Part shown: positions 53,368 through 62,614 of the stretch, piece after piece
How positions within the stretch are numbered: position 1 is the first letter of the stretch
How the letters are laid out: every line of letters begins with the position of its first letter
Source of the DNA: Mucilaginibacter jinjuensis
GTDB lineage: Bacteria > Bacteroidota > Bacteroidia > Sphingobacteriales > Sphingobacteriaceae
Length of the DNA stretch: 64,000 bases
Direction of reading: 5' to 3'
Assembly (NCBI RefSeq): GCF_028596025.1
Contig: NZ_CP117167.1
Location: 310,001-374,000 of the forward strand
Position numbers and translations under genes: made by a program
The notes under the pieces: generated by a model
Told to the model about the DNA's origin: nothing
What the model saw: only the letters and a program-made list of their open reading frames with translations
Database searches by the model: none

Positions 53368-54303
53368 ATGACTATTGTTCAGCTCGAATATATTGTTGCC
53401 GTTGATACTTATCGCAGCTTTGTAGCTGCTGCCGAAAAGTGCTTTGTTACCCAGCCTACCTTAAGTATGCAGGTGCAGAAACTGGAAGATACTTTAGGCG
53501 TAAAACTCTTCGACCGGGCTAAGCAACCTGTAGTGCCAACCGAAATAGGCAGCGATATTATTGCCCAGGCACGTATCTTATTATCAGAACATCAAAAAAT
53601 TAAGGAGATTATCAGCGACCGCCAAAAAGACCTGGCCGGCGAATTGAGAATTGGCATCATTCCAACCGTTGCCCCTTATATCCTGCCTAAGATAATCACC
53701 CAGTTTATTAATAAATACCCCCAGGTAAAGTTGGTGGTTTGGGAGCAAACCACCGATCAGATTGTACAACAAGTAAAACTGGGGATGATAGACTGCGGTA
53801 TCCTTTCTACCCCGCTACATGAATCGCACCTCACAGAAACCCCGCTGTTTTACGAAAACTTTGTAGCCTACGTAGCCAAAAATAGTATCCTGGCCAAAAA
53901 GAAAAATATCAATCCCGATGATATTAACATGGAAGAGCTATGGATATTAAACGAAGGCCACTGCATGCGCGATCAGGTGCTTAACATCTGCCAGCGCCGT
54001 AAAAGCAGCAAAGGCTTCCAGCATTTCGAATACAATACCGGCAGTATAGAAACGCTGAAACGCATGGTGGATCAAAACAACGGTACCACCATATTACCAG
54101 AGCTAGCTTTAGTTGATCTCACTGATAAACAACTCGATAAAGTGCGTTACTTTAAATCGCCCGAACCTGCCCGCGAGATCAGTATCGTCACCCAGAAAAA
54201 CTTCGTTAAGCGCCGCCTGATAGAAGCGTTGAAATCTGAGATCCTTGAATTTGTGCCTAAGCGTATGAAGACAAAGAAGAAAAAGGAACTCATCGAGATC
54301 TAA
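53368..54303 (+). CDS. oxyR: LysR-type peroxide sensor OxyR
   Basis: A 311-residue transcription regulator. ATG 53368 is used; a TTG seven codons earlier lies in the palindrome. The HTH (about 1-60, FVAAAEKCFVTQPTLSMQVQKLEDTLGVKLFDR) is typical LysR. The redox pair falls at Cys199 and Cys208 in GHCMRDQVLNIC, the same numbers and spacing as E. coli OxyR, so H2O2 sensing by disulfide formation is likely. The Lys-rich tail (KTKKKKELIEI) is an extra. Probably autoregulated through the palindrome. Confidence 0.93.
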   Translation: MTIVQLEYIVAVDTYRSFVAAAEKCFVTQPTLSMQVQKLEDTLGVKLFDRAKQPVVPTEIGSDIIAQARILLSEHQKIKEIISDRQKDLAGELRIGIIPTVAPYILPKIITQFINKYPQVKLVVWEQTTDQIVQQVKLGMIDCGILSTPLHESHLTETPLFYENFVAYVAKNSILAKKKNINPDDINMEELWILNEGHCMRDQVLNICQRRKSSKGFQHFEYNTGSIETLKRMVDQNNGTTILPELALVDLTDKQLDKVRYFKSPEPAREISIVTQKNFVKRRLIEALKSEILEFVPKRMKTKKKKELIEI

Positions 54304-54377
54304 CTCTATAGAAAACATTCTGTATTCTTTTTGAATTTTTGGCAATATGTAACTATTTGTGGGTGCGTATTGTTTAG

Positions 54378-54390
54378 ATTTAGTCTAAAT
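54378..54390. promoter_or_regulatory. DtxR/IdeR-like box 1
   Basis: ATTTAGTCTAAAT is a palindrome around a central T. Its TTAGNCTAA core resembles the centre of IdeR/DtxR boxes. It lies 3 bases upstream of the -33 TTG of the promoter. Confidence 0.5.
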
Positions 54391-54393
54391 AGT

Positions 54394-54424
54394 TTGGATA
54401 ATTAAACTGTATATTCTACATTTG
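54394..54424 (+). promoter_or_regulatory. Consensus promoter of the siderophore receptor gene
   Basis: TTG at 54394-54396, 20-base spacer, TACATTTG at 54417-54424. Confidence 0.75.
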
Positions 54425-54437
54425 CGCCATTCTTTAT

Positions 54438-54450
54438 AATTAGTCTAAAT
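54438..54450. promoter_or_regulatory. DtxR/IdeR-like box 2
   Basis: AATTAGTCTAAAT shares the ATTAGTCTAAAT run with box 1; it lies between the -7 box and the ATG at 54457. Confidence 0.5.
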
Positions 54451-54456
54451 AATATT

Positions 54457-56871
54457 ATGGTTCAACTATCCACAAAATCCTATCATTTCTTAATATATCT
54501 CTTAGCCATAGTGCTTTGCTTTGCCACTGGTTTTAGCTACGCACAAACAGCTAAAGGCACTGTAAAAGGTAAAGTATTTAACGCCGAAGGCAAACCTGCC
54601 GATAACGTAACTGTAACTCTAAAATCAACCAACTCGGCCACTGTTACAGGCGAAGACGGTATCTTCTCGTTAAAAGCAGCAGCGGGTACATATAAATTAG
54701 TGATATCTCACGTGGGTATGCTAACCAAAGAAATTGATGTAAACGTTACTGCCGGTAAAACAACAGTGGTTAACGATCTCACTATTGACTTAAATAGCAG
54801 CGGTTTGCAGGAAGTAACCGTAAATGGCAGTAAGGTGAACCGCTTTAAAAGAAAGCTAAGTACCGATGTGGCCAAGATGCCTTTGAATAATCTTGAAAAT
54901 GCACAATCCTATACTTCTATCAGTCGCGAGCTGTTAACCGAGCAAAACATCTTCACTGCCGATGATGCGGTTAAAAACGTATCTGGTCTGCAAAAAATGT
55001 GGGATGCAACTGGTCGTGGTGGCGATGGTGGTGCATACTATACCTTACGCGGTTTTGTGGTACAAACCCAATTGCGTAACGGTGTTGCCGGTAACGTAAC
55101 CAACGCTATTGATGCTATTAACCTCGATCGTATTGAGGTAATTAAAGGCCCGTCTGCTACCTTATTTGGTAGTTCATTAACATCTTACGGTGGTTTAATT
55201 AACCGTGTTACCAAACAGCCTTTTGAAGGTACTGCCGGCGAGGTTACTTATACAGGTGGCAGCTATGGCTTAAACCGTGTAAGCGCTGATGTAAATACAC
55301 CATTAGATCCGCAAAAGAAAGTGTTGTTCCGTTTAAATACGGCTTACACAGATCAAAATAGTTTTCAGGATAATGGCTTCAGCAAAAATGTAGCTATTGC
55401 ACCAAGCTTGTTATACAAAGTAAACGACAGATTAACCATTGAAGCAGAAGCCGAATTGTTTTATGGCCGTAATGCTTTAAACACCATCTACTTCTTCCCA
55501 TACCAAAACACAATTGCACAATTAGGTGCTAGCCGTGCCGATGAATTAGGTATCGATTACAAACGTTCTTACTTCGATAAAAGCTTAACACAACGTACCA
55601 GAAGCGCAAACTATCTGGGCCAGGTAAACTACAAAATCTCTAAAGAATGGACTTCACAAACCAATTTTAGCTCTGTAAACAGCTTCTCTAATGGTTATGG
55701 CCCATATTTCTATTTGTTGCCAAATAAGCAGATCTCACGCGAAGATCAATCTACCCAAAACAGCAAAGCAACTACAACTGAGATTCAGCAAAATTTCAAT
55801 GGCGACTTCAAGATCGGTAAAATGAGAAACCGCATCGTAGTCGGTTTAGATTATCTGAACGTTAACTCAAACCAGCTTTTCTTAAGTACTGCTTATGATA
55901 TTGCTCCATTACAAAGCAGTACCTTCAACTATAATACCTTTAATACAGCTACGCTGGGTGCGGTTTATGCAGGTGGTGGTGCAAGTAAATATCCTTACAT
56001 GTATAGCTCGAGCACATATAGTTCTTATGTATCTGATGTGTTAAACATCACTGATCGTTTAATTGCTTCTGCTGCTTTACGTATAGACAGATTTGATTTT
56101 GATGGTAATAAAGATGCCACAACCGGTGCTAAAACCGGCGCGTATAAGCAAACAGCATACTCTCCAAAATTTGGTTTAATTTACCAGGTTGTTAAAGATC
56201 ATGTATCATTATTTAGCAACTACCAAAACGGCTTCACTAACAAACCAGGCGTTGATTTTAACAGCAATCCATTTAAACCAGAGCATGCCAACCAAATTGA
56301 GGGTGGTGTTAAACTGGATGTGTTTGATGGTAAGTTAAGCAGTACGTTAAGCTACTACGATATTAAGGTAGATAACATTTTACGTACCGACCTTGCACAT
56401 CCAAACTTCCAAATCCAAAGTGGTACACAAGTAAGTAAAGGTTTCGAGGCCGAAGTTATTGCCAACCCGGTAACCGGCGTAAACGTGGTGGCAGGTTTTG
56501 CTTACAATGATTCGAAATACAAAAACGTTAGCGACGATGTTGATGGCCTGCGCCCGGGTACTGCAGGTTCGCCATATACGGCTAACTTATGGGTAAGCTA
56601 CCGTTTCCAGGCAGCTAAGATCAAAGGCTTAGGTGTAGGTTTTGGTGGTAACTACGCAAGCGATAACAAAGTAGTTAACAGCGTGAGCCAGGGTGTATTT
56701 ATCTTACCTCAATACACTATCCTTAACTCAACTGTATTTTACGATAAAGGTGTTTACCGCATTGGTTTATCATGCAATAACTTAACCAATAAAGAATACT
56801 ATACAGGTTATTCATCTGTTAACCCACAAATGTTAAGACAATATTTAGCGAGCTTTGCATTTCGCTTTTAA
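54457..56871 (+). CDS. TonB-dependent siderophore-type receptor
   Basis: An 804-residue outer-membrane receptor. Signal peptide to SYAQ, then a carboxypeptidase-regulatory-like domain (GTVKGKVFNAEGKPADNVTVTLKS, about 32-115), plug (about 125-260, with INLDRIEVIKGPSATLFGSS, the siderophore-receptor pattern) and barrel ending YLASFAFRF with terminal Phe. The PepSY gene 4 bases downstream and two DtxR-like boxes in the promoter point to ferric-siderophore uptake under iron control. Ligand unknown. Confidence 0.9.
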   Translation: MVQLSTKSYHFLIYLLAIVLCFATGFSYAQTAKGTVKGKVFNAEGKPADNVTVTLKSTNSATVTGEDGIFSLKAAAGTYKLVISHVGMLTKEIDVNVTAGKTTVVNDLTIDLNSSGLQEVTVNGSKVNRFKRKLSTDVAKMPLNNLENAQSYTSISRELLTEQNIFTADDAVKNVSGLQKMWDATGRGGDGGAYYTLRGFVVQTQLRNGVAGNVTNAIDAINLDRIEVIKGPSATLFGSSLTSYGGLINRVTKQPFEGTAGEVTYTGGSYGLNRVSADVNTPLDPQKKVLFRLNTAYTDQNSFQDNGFSKNVAIAPSLLYKVNDRLTIEAEAELFYGRNALNTIYFFPYQNTIAQLGASRADELGIDYKRSYFDKSLTQRTRSANYLGQVNYKISKEWTSQTNFSSVNSFSNGYGPYFYLLPNKQISREDQSTQNSKATTTEIQQNFNGDFKIGKMRNRIVVGLDYLNVNSNQLFLSTAYDIAPLQSSTFNYNTFNTATLGAVYAGGGASKYPYMYSSSTYSSYVSDVLNITDRLIASAALRIDRFDFDGNKDATTGAKTGAYKQTAYSPKFGLIYQVVKDHVSLFSNYQNGFTNKPGVDFNSNPFKPEHANQIEGGVKLDVFDGKLSSTLSYYDIKVDNILRTDLAHPNFQIQSGTQVSKGFEAEVIANPVTGVNVVAGFAYNDSKYKNVSDDVDGLRPGTAGSPYTANLWVSYRFQAAKIKGLGVGFGGNYASDNKVVNSVSQGVFILPQYTILNSTVFYDKGVYRIGLSCNNLTNKEYYTGYSSVNPQMLRQYLASFAFRF

Positions 56872-56874
56872 ATA

Positions 56875-58032
56875 ATGACTGTATTTAAAAAGACCATACT
56901 CTTTTTGCATCGCTGGCTCGGTTTCATCACCGGGCTGGTGGTGTTTATAGTGAGTGTTACCGGCTGTATTTATTGCTTTCAGGACGAGATACAGGATGCT
57001 TTATACAGCTATCGACATGTAGAGGCAAGCGCGAAACCATACCTTACACCTTCGGTTTTAAAGCAAAAGGCACTTAGTAAATATCCCGGCGCAACTGCCA
57101 ATTATATTTACTACTATGGCAAAACGCGCCCCGCGGCTGTATTGGTAAATAGTAAAAAAGATGGCTTTCTGGCTGCTTATTATAACCCTTATACCGGCGA
57201 ATATTTACACTCAGAGATCTACGCCAAAAACTTCTTTGTAATTGTCGAGTACATTCACCTTTACCTGTTACTGCCACCCAAGATAGGTGGAATGATAGTA
57301 GGGATTTCGGTATTGATATTTGTGGCAATCATGATTACCGGGATTATCCTCTGGTGGCCTAAACGCAAATCTGACCGCAAACGTAGCTTCACCATAAAAT
57401 GGGGTGCCAAATGGCGACGTGTCAATTACGACCTGCACAATGTATTAGGTTTTTATTCTACCGCGATTGCCATTATCCTCGCCATAACTGGCGTATCCAT
57501 GACTTTTGATTGGGTACGTGAAGGGATTTACCGCGCAGGTAACCTGGGTAAAGGCTATGCGATAGAGAAAACTTTCCCTAAGTCAGATTCGCTCAACAAA
57601 GCAAAGGCTGTAAATTATCCGGTGATTGACCATGCGCTTTTATATGCTCAGGAACATTCGGCCACGGCACAAATGTTTTTGGTGAATGATGATCAATCCG
57701 CTGCAGGTACGGTTGGTATAACAGCTTACCCACAATCGATGCATTTCGATCATACCGATAACTACTACTTCGAGCGTTATACCGGCAAGCTCTTACTGGT
57801 AACTCCCAATGCGAAGAAGAGCATAGGCATGAAATTGAATGATATGAACTACGATGTTCACGTAGGGCAGATACTGGGCCTCACCGGTAAGATCATCGCT
57901 TTTCTGGCCAGCCTGATTTGTGCCACCTTACCTATCACCGGTTTTATTATCTGGCTGGGTAAGCGTAAAAAGCCTAAAACTAAAAAGGTAAGGCATGCTA
58001 TCGATAGGCGGACGAAGCACCACCTGGCATAA
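56875..58032 (+). CDS. PepSY-associated membrane protein, likely iron reductase-type partner
   Basis: A 385-residue inner-membrane protein with four long hydrophobic segments (starting at LHRWLGFITGLVVFIVSVTGCIYCF, then GMIVGISVLIFVAIMITGIILWW, about 190-210 and 335-360). HRWLG and conserved His residues (DLHNVLGFY, NYDVHVG) are typical of the PepSY_TM family, whose members act in periplasmic siderophore iron reduction and release. It is co-transcribed with the receptor, the usual arrangement in Bacteroidota. Confidence 0.88.
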   Translation: MTVFKKTILFLHRWLGFITGLVVFIVSVTGCIYCFQDEIQDALYSYRHVEASAKPYLTPSVLKQKALSKYPGATANYIYYYGKTRPAAVLVNSKKDGFLAAYYNPYTGEYLHSEIYAKNFFVIVEYIHLYLLLPPKIGGMIVGISVLIFVAIMITGIILWWPKRKSDRKRSFTIKWGAKWRRVNYDLHNVLGFYSTAIAIILAITGVSMTFDWVREGIYRAGNLGKGYAIEKTFPKSDSLNKAKAVNYPVIDHALLYAQEHSATAQMFLVNDDQSAAGTVGITAYPQSMHFDHTDNYYFERYTGKLLLVTPNAKKSIGMKLNDMNYDVHVGQILGLTGKIIAFLASLICATLPITGFIIWLGKRKKPKTKKVRHAIDRRTKHHLA

Positions 58033-58080
58033 CAGCTAATTCTCTGCTGATTGTATTATTTTCAATAGCTTTTATGATCT

Positions 58081-58123
58081 AATGCCTTTGTGAGTATCTT
58101 CGGAACTTCGCAGAGGCATTTTT
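58081..58123 (+). terminator. Possible terminator after the PepSY gene
   Basis: AATGCCT (58081-58087) pairs with AGGCATT (58114-58120) followed by TTT, directly before the next start codon. Confidence 0.45.
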
Positions 58124-58657
58124 ATGGAAAATAAGATCTTCAAAATAGCTGTAGTAGGTCCCGAATCAACAGGTAAATCAACCATGTCTAAATACCTGGC
58201 CGATTACTTTAATACCGTTTGGGTGCCCGAGTTTGCCCGCGGCTATTGCGAAAACCTGACCGGCGATTATACCTGGCAGGATGAGATCAATATGTTTTAC
58301 GGCCAGCTGCAACTGGAGAAAGAACTGGAACCTCAAGCCAACAAACTTCTTATTTGCGATACCACATTTATCACCGTCAAGATCTGGAGCGATCAGCTCT
58401 TTGGTAAATCGCCACAGGAAGTGCTGGACGAACTGCCCAAACACCCCTACGATTTATACTTACTTTTAAACATCGACCTGGCTTGGGAAGATGATCCATT
58501 GCGCGATTTCCCCAACATGCGCGAACATTTTATGGATGTTTGGCACAAAGAGCTACAAGCCTTAAATGCCCGCTACGTCGTTATTTCGGGCACAGGAGCC
58601 GATCGTTACGCTAATGCAGTTAGCGCCGTTGGAGATTTTCTCAATTCTTTTCGTTAA
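58124..58657 (+). CDS. NadR-like nicotinamide riboside kinase (AAA_28 ATPase)
   Basis: A 177-residue P-loop kinase. Walker A GPESTGKST at 12-20; VPEFARGYCE, CDTTFITVKIWSDQLFG and DLYLLLNIDLAWEDDPLRDF match the kinase half of NadR, which phosphorylates nicotinamide riboside to NMN. The NMN adenylyltransferase half of full NadR is absent. Another gene must supply the riboside transporter, since the PnuC in this window is riboswitch-linked to thiamine. Function is by similarity of motifs. Confidence 0.85.
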   Translation: MENKIFKIAVVGPESTGKSTMSKYLADYFNTVWVPEFARGYCENLTGDYTWQDEINMFYGQLQLEKELEPQANKLLICDTTFITVKIWSDQLFGKSPQEVLDELPKHPYDLYLLLNIDLAWEDDPLRDFPNMREHFMDVWHKELQALNARYVVISGTGADRYANAVSAVGDFLNSFR

Positions 58658-58660
58658 TTT

Positions 58661-58715
58661 TTAGCTTTCGTGCAACGTTGGTAAAAACGTTGCGTCTCTT
58701 ATACTCGAAAGCTAA
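58661..58715. repeat. Nested inverted repeat before the sigma gene
   Basis: Outer arms TTAGCTTTCG/CGAAAGCTAA (58661-58670, 58706-58715) enclose inner arms GCAACGTT/AACGTTGC (58672-58679, 58686-58693). It ends 5 bases before the TTG start and so could fold over it. Confidence 0.65.
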
Positions 58716-58720
58716 TCACA

Positions 58721-59281
58721 TTGGAAGCCGTTTACATAGACAAACATTACAGCCTGGTGGCTGAGTGTAAGCAGGGAAGTAAAAAAGCCTGCTACGAGCT
58801 TTACCGTTTATACTCGAAAGCTATGCTTAATGTGGCCTACCGGATAGTGGGCAATATTGAGGAGGCTGAAGATGTATTGCAGGAATCGTTCGTAGATGCT
58901 TTTAACAAACTGAAAGATTTCAGGCAGGAAACAACCTTCGGCCTGTGGATGAAACAAATTGTTGTTCACCGCTCTATCAACCTGCTTCGAAAGCGCAAGC
59001 TTGAACTGGTGGAAATGGAGAGCGAACAACTGGAAAACATAGCCGATGACCCGGGGTTTGACGATGAAGAAATACAATACCAGGTAGAAGAGGTGAAGCG
59101 CGCCATACAGCTGCTGCCCGAAGGTTACCGGGTGGTATTATCGCTCTACCTGCTGGAAGGTTACGACCATGAAGAGATTGGACAGATATTAAAAATTAAC
59201 GAAAATACATCAAGGACCCAGTTTTTAAGAGCAAAACGAAAACTGACCGAAATATTAAAACAGAGAGGAAAAGTAGCATGA
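58721..59281 (+). CDS. ECF-type RNA polymerase sigma factor
   Basis: A 186-residue sigma-70 family ECF factor. The start is TTG at 58721; no in-frame ATG precedes region 2. Region 2 (about 20-90) has AYRIVGNIEEAEDVLQESFVDAFNKL; region 4 (about 120-175) has LLEGYDHEEIGQILKINENTSRTQFLRAKRKL. Its stop overlaps the next start in ATGA, so the two are coupled. It probably controls its own operon. Confidence 0.93.
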   Translation: MEAVYIDKHYSLVAECKQGSKKACYELYRLYSKAMLNVAYRIVGNIEEAEDVLQESFVDAFNKLKDFRQETTFGLWMKQIVVHRSINLLRKRKLELVEMESEQLENIADDPGFDDEEIQYQVEEVKRAIQLLPEGYRVVLSLYLLEGYDHEEIGQILKINENTSRTQFLRAKRKLTEILKQRGKVA

Positions 59282-59841
59282 GCAAGCGATTAGAAGATTT
59301 CATTCATGATAACCGGGATGGTTTTGATGAACTGGAGCCAAGAGCAGCTTTATGGGACAATATTGAAAGCAGACTAACTTTTACGGAGGAAGAGGCGCCA
59401 AAAAAGCGGGAAGCCAAAACCTTCTCACTTGGCTTCGTATTACGAGTGGCCGCCATGATCATTATGGTAATGGGCGTAGGTTTCGTATTCTACCTGAGAA
59501 GCGCAAGAACAACAGGAGGCGTTAACCTGGCAGCCATTAACCCCGAGTATGCCAAACAGCAGGTTAAATATGCATCGCTGGTAAAAGCAAAAAGATCAGA
59601 ATTGAACCTGATTGCAAAATCAGACCCTCAGTTATATAAAGAGTTTAGCGGCGAGATCGCTAAAATGGATTCTACCTATAAAAAGCTAACAAGTGAGTTA
59701 AAAACCAGCCCTAACCAGGAGCGTGTGTTACGAGCAATGATCCGGAACTTGCAGATACAGACCGAGGTTTTAAACCAGCAGTTACAAGTTATTGAACAAT
59801 ACAATCAAGTTAAAAGTCAAGATGAAAGCAAAAATATTTAA
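59278..59841 (+). CDS. Probable membrane anti-sigma factor
   Basis: A 187-residue protein with an N-terminal cytoplasmic stretch (about 1-48, LEDFIHDNRDGFDELEPRAALWDNI), one membrane helix (VLRVAAMIIMVMGVGFVFYL, about 51-70) and a periplasmic helical part rich in Gln/Leu (NLQIQTEVLNQQLQVIEQ). Position, coupling to the sigma gene and topology make it the likely anti-sigma; no classical zinc motif was found. Its last 20 bases overlap the next gene. Confidence 0.75.
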   Translation: MSKRLEDFIHDNRDGFDELEPRAALWDNIESRLTFTEEEAPKKREAKTFSLGFVLRVAAMIIMVMGVGFVFYLRSARTTGGVNLAAINPEYAKQQVKYASLVKAKRSELNLIAKSDPQLYKEFSGEIAKMDSTYKKLTSELKTSPNQERVLRAMIRNLQIQTEVLNQQLQVIEQYNQVKSQDESKNI

Positions 59842-61186
59842 TACGGCCCTTATAACAGCAATGTGCTTATTTGGAGGAGGCATGGCCTTCGCACAGGGCT
59901 CGGCCGTTGCTAAACCTGCCACACCGGCTACCCCGGCAGACCCTTATACCAACAGTGCCGATGCTAATCAAAGCAAAGATTACACTGATAAAATGCATAA
60001 GCTGCAGGACCAGATGCGCGACCTGCAAAAGCAAATGAACAGCATCCGCGTTGAAGAATTCAAAAAGACCGAACTGGCCATGCGCGAGGCCAGTAAGAAG
60101 TTAAAGAAAAGCTCGAAAAGTTTAAGCTATACATATGAAGATAATGTATCGGGCCTAAACAAAAGCCTGGGCGTACTGTCGAACAGCGGTTCAAATAGCG
60201 TAACCATTGTAAATGGCAACGACGATTATATCGCCAAAAAGATCCAAAGCGGCGATGCTGCGGAGAAGATTAAGAACTACAGCAAGACCTACAGTGTTGA
60301 TGGCAACGATAAACTACAGATCGAGAATAAATTTGGCCGTGTTACAGTTAATACCTGGACCCGCAACGAAATAAAGGTTGATATACAAATGAAAGCCGCT
60401 GCGGATGACGATGATGCTGCACAAAAACTACTCGATGGCGTAAGCATCAGCGACAGCAAAGATGGCGACGGTGTGCACTTTAAAACCCGTATCGGTAATG
60501 ACGACCGTGGTAACTGGGGCTCATGGTTTGGTTCGGGCAAAAGCCACGTGCGCAAAATAGAAGTAAACTATACGGTGTACATGCCGGCTAAAAACCCGCT
60601 TACCATTACCAACAATTATGGCGGTACAGTATTGGCTGATGTTTTAAGCGGTAAGGTAATTATCAACAGTGCTTATGGGAGCTTAACTGCCAAAGCATTA
60701 AACAACCCTGATAATGAGATCAAAGTACAATACGGTTCTGCCAAAATAGAAAGCCTGTCAGGCAGTGAAGTAAAGGTGTCTTATGGCAGCCTGTTAATTG
60801 GCGAAAGCGATAAGTTGAATGCTGATGTAAGCTACAGCTCTGCTAAAATCACTAAACTAACTTCGTCTGGTAATATCAATGCACGTTTCAGCGGCACGGT
60901 TGAAGTGGGCGACGTAGGCAAAAACGTAACCAACCTCACCATCAACTCATCATACTCTGGTGTAAAACTGGGCCTGAGCAACGATCAGAACACCGACTTT
61001 AACGTATCGGTAAGCTACGGCGGCTTTAGCTACGGCTCTGTACCGGTAAGCATTACCAGCAAAACGCCCGAAGATGGCGAGCGGGGCTTTAACCCTACTA
61101 AAACCTATAAAGGCAAAGTAGGTAAAGGCAATGCAGATAAAGTGATCTCCATCAAATCAACCTTCGGTAGCGTCAAATTCGATTAA
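59822..61186 (+). CDS. Exported DUF4097-like beta-helix protein with coiled coil, copy 1
   Basis: A 454-residue exported protein. ATG 59822 is chosen because it opens the signal peptide (to MAFAQ); the frame extends 10 codons upstream. A coiled coil (MHKLQDQMRDLQKQMNSIRVEEF, about 55-110) is followed by short beta repeats of the DUF4097/adhesin type: KIENKFGRVTVNTW, ANNYGGTVLADVLSGKVIINSAYGSLTAK. A paralogue of the same design follows. In the sigma operon, likely an envelope target of it. Function unknown. Confidence 0.82.
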   Translation: MKAKIFNTALITAMCLFGGGMAFAQGSAVAKPATPATPADPYTNSADANQSKDYTDKMHKLQDQMRDLQKQMNSIRVEEFKKTELAMREASKKLKKSSKSLSYTYEDNVSGLNKSLGVLSNSGSNSVTIVNGNDDYIAKKIQSGDAAEKIKNYSKTYSVDGNDKLQIENKFGRVTVNTWTRNEIKVDIQMKAAADDDDAAQKLLDGVSISDSKDGDGVHFKTRIGNDDRGNWGSWFGSGKSHVRKIEVNYTVYMPAKNPLTITNNYGGTVLADVLSGKVIINSAYGSLTAKALNNPDNEIKVQYGSAKIESLSGSEVKVSYGSLLIGESDKLNADVSYSSAKITKLTSSGNINARFSGTVEVGDVGKNVTNLTINSSYSGVKLGLSNDQNTDFNVSVSYGGFSYGSVPVSITSKTPEDGERGFNPTKTYKGKVGKGNADKVISIKSTFGSVKFD

Positions 61187-61222
61187 TATTCGATAGTCCC
61201 TTAATCACCATAACCTAACAAT

Positions 61223-62530
61223 ATGAAAACACTTAAAAAAGTTGTTCTGGCCGCGCTTTGCCTTTTTGCAGCCAACGGAACGTTTGCCCAACAGAAAGGC
61301 GATACCTCATCAACAGTATCAGAAACCCCGGCTGCTTCAGGCAGCGGCACTGATACTACTGCCACTAACTACCGCGAAAAAATGCGAAATCTGCAAGAGC
61401 AGATGCGTAACGTGCAAAGGCAAATGAATGATCTGCGTGCCCAGCAATCCAAATTAAATATGGAGCACGTGCAGGCCATGGGCGACAAGATAAATGACCG
61501 TAGCTTCTCTATAGGCGGCAGCGATGAAAACGGCCACCGTACTTACATGAGAGGTGATGATTACATTGCCAAAAAGATAGCCAGCGGCGAGGTGAAAGAG
61601 AAAACCAAGCCGTACACCAAAAGCTACACCATTAGCGCAACCGATAAAATTGCGATAGATAACCAGTTTGGTAAAGTAAACGTAAATACCTGGGCCAAAA
61701 ACGAGGTGAAGGTTGATGTAGAAATTAAAGCCGATGGCGATAATGATACTGAAGCGCAGAAGATACTGGATAGGGTGACCATTAAAGATGGTAAAGAAGG
61801 CGAGGGCGTATCTTTTAAAACAGATATTGAAAAAACCGGCGAGGAGAACAACTGGGGATCGTGGGACGATGATGGTAAAAGCCATGTTAGGCGTGTGGTA
61901 GTAAACTACACGGTTTATATGCCTGCAAAAAATGCCCTGAGCATCAGCAACAGGTTTGGTGAAGTTACCGTCCCCGATCTGAGCGGTAAACTATCGCTTG
62001 ATGTAAAGTTCGGCAACCTTACTGCCAAAGATCTGTCTAACCCAATGAACGAGATCAACGTAAAATTTGGCGACGCCACCATCGCAAACTTAAACAGCGA
62101 CGAGTTTAACATCAGCTACGGAACCGCTAAAATTGGTACTGCCGATAAGCTGAAAGCCAAAGTAAGCTTTGCAGGTTTAGATGTGGATAAGCTAACCTCA
62201 TCAGGCGACATCACCTTAAAATATACCCGCGGTGGTACTGGTTTTAAAGTGGGCGAACTGGATAAAAACCTGAAGAGCCTCAACATTGATGCATCTTTCA
62301 GCAAAGTGGTACTTAACCCGAAAGACAATTTCGATTTTGATATTAGCACAAAAATGGGCGGCTTTAATTACGATGACTCTGCCGTAAGTGTAACCAACAC
62401 TACCCCCACAGATGGCGAACGCAAATACTACAACCCTAACAAAACCTACAAAGGCCACGCCGGTAAAGGTGGTTCGGCCAAAACGGTTACTATTAAATCA
62501 AACTTCACCAGTATTAAGTTTGATCAGTAA
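61223..62530 (+). CDS. Exported DUF4097-like beta-helix protein with coiled coil, copy 2
   Basis: A 435-residue paralogue of the gene 36 bases upstream. Signal peptide to GTFAQ; coiled coil MRNLQEQMRNVQRQMNDLRAQQSK (about 50-75); then the same order of landmarks: DDYIAKKI, DKIAIDNQFGKVNVNTWAKNEVKVDVEIKAD, KSHVRRVVVNYTVYMPAKNALSISN, and a matching GGFNYDDS... end with TYKGHAGKG. Tandem duplication is clear. It is the last gene of the sigma operon, followed by a terminator. Confidence 0.82.
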   Translation: MKTLKKVVLAALCLFAANGTFAQQKGDTSSTVSETPAASGSGTDTTATNYREKMRNLQEQMRNVQRQMNDLRAQQSKLNMEHVQAMGDKINDRSFSIGGSDENGHRTYMRGDDYIAKKIASGEVKEKTKPYTKSYTISATDKIAIDNQFGKVNVNTWAKNEVKVDVEIKADGDNDTEAQKILDRVTIKDGKEGEGVSFKTDIEKTGEENNWGSWDDDGKSHVRRVVVNYTVYMPAKNALSISNRFGEVTVPDLSGKLSLDVKFGNLTAKDLSNPMNEINVKFGDATIANLNSDEFNISYGTAKIGTADKLKAKVSFAGLDVDKLTSSGDITLKYTRGGTGFKVGELDKNLKSLNIDASFSKVVLNPKDNFDFDISTKMGGFNYDDSAVSVTNTTPTDGERKYYNPNKTYKGHAGKGGSAKTVTIKSNFTSIKFDQ

Positions 62531-62569
62531 GCGGCTGTTGAAGAAGCGTTATGATTAGTTTGTTTTTGC

Positions 62570-62603
62570 AAGCCCTGCCGTAAAAAGCAGGGTTTACTTT
62601 TTA
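62570..62603 (+). terminator. Terminator of the sigma operon
   Basis: AAGCCCTGC pairs with GCAGGGTTT over eight bases, followed by ACTTTTT. Confidence 0.75.
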
Positions 62604-62614
62604 AAGGTCGGCCT

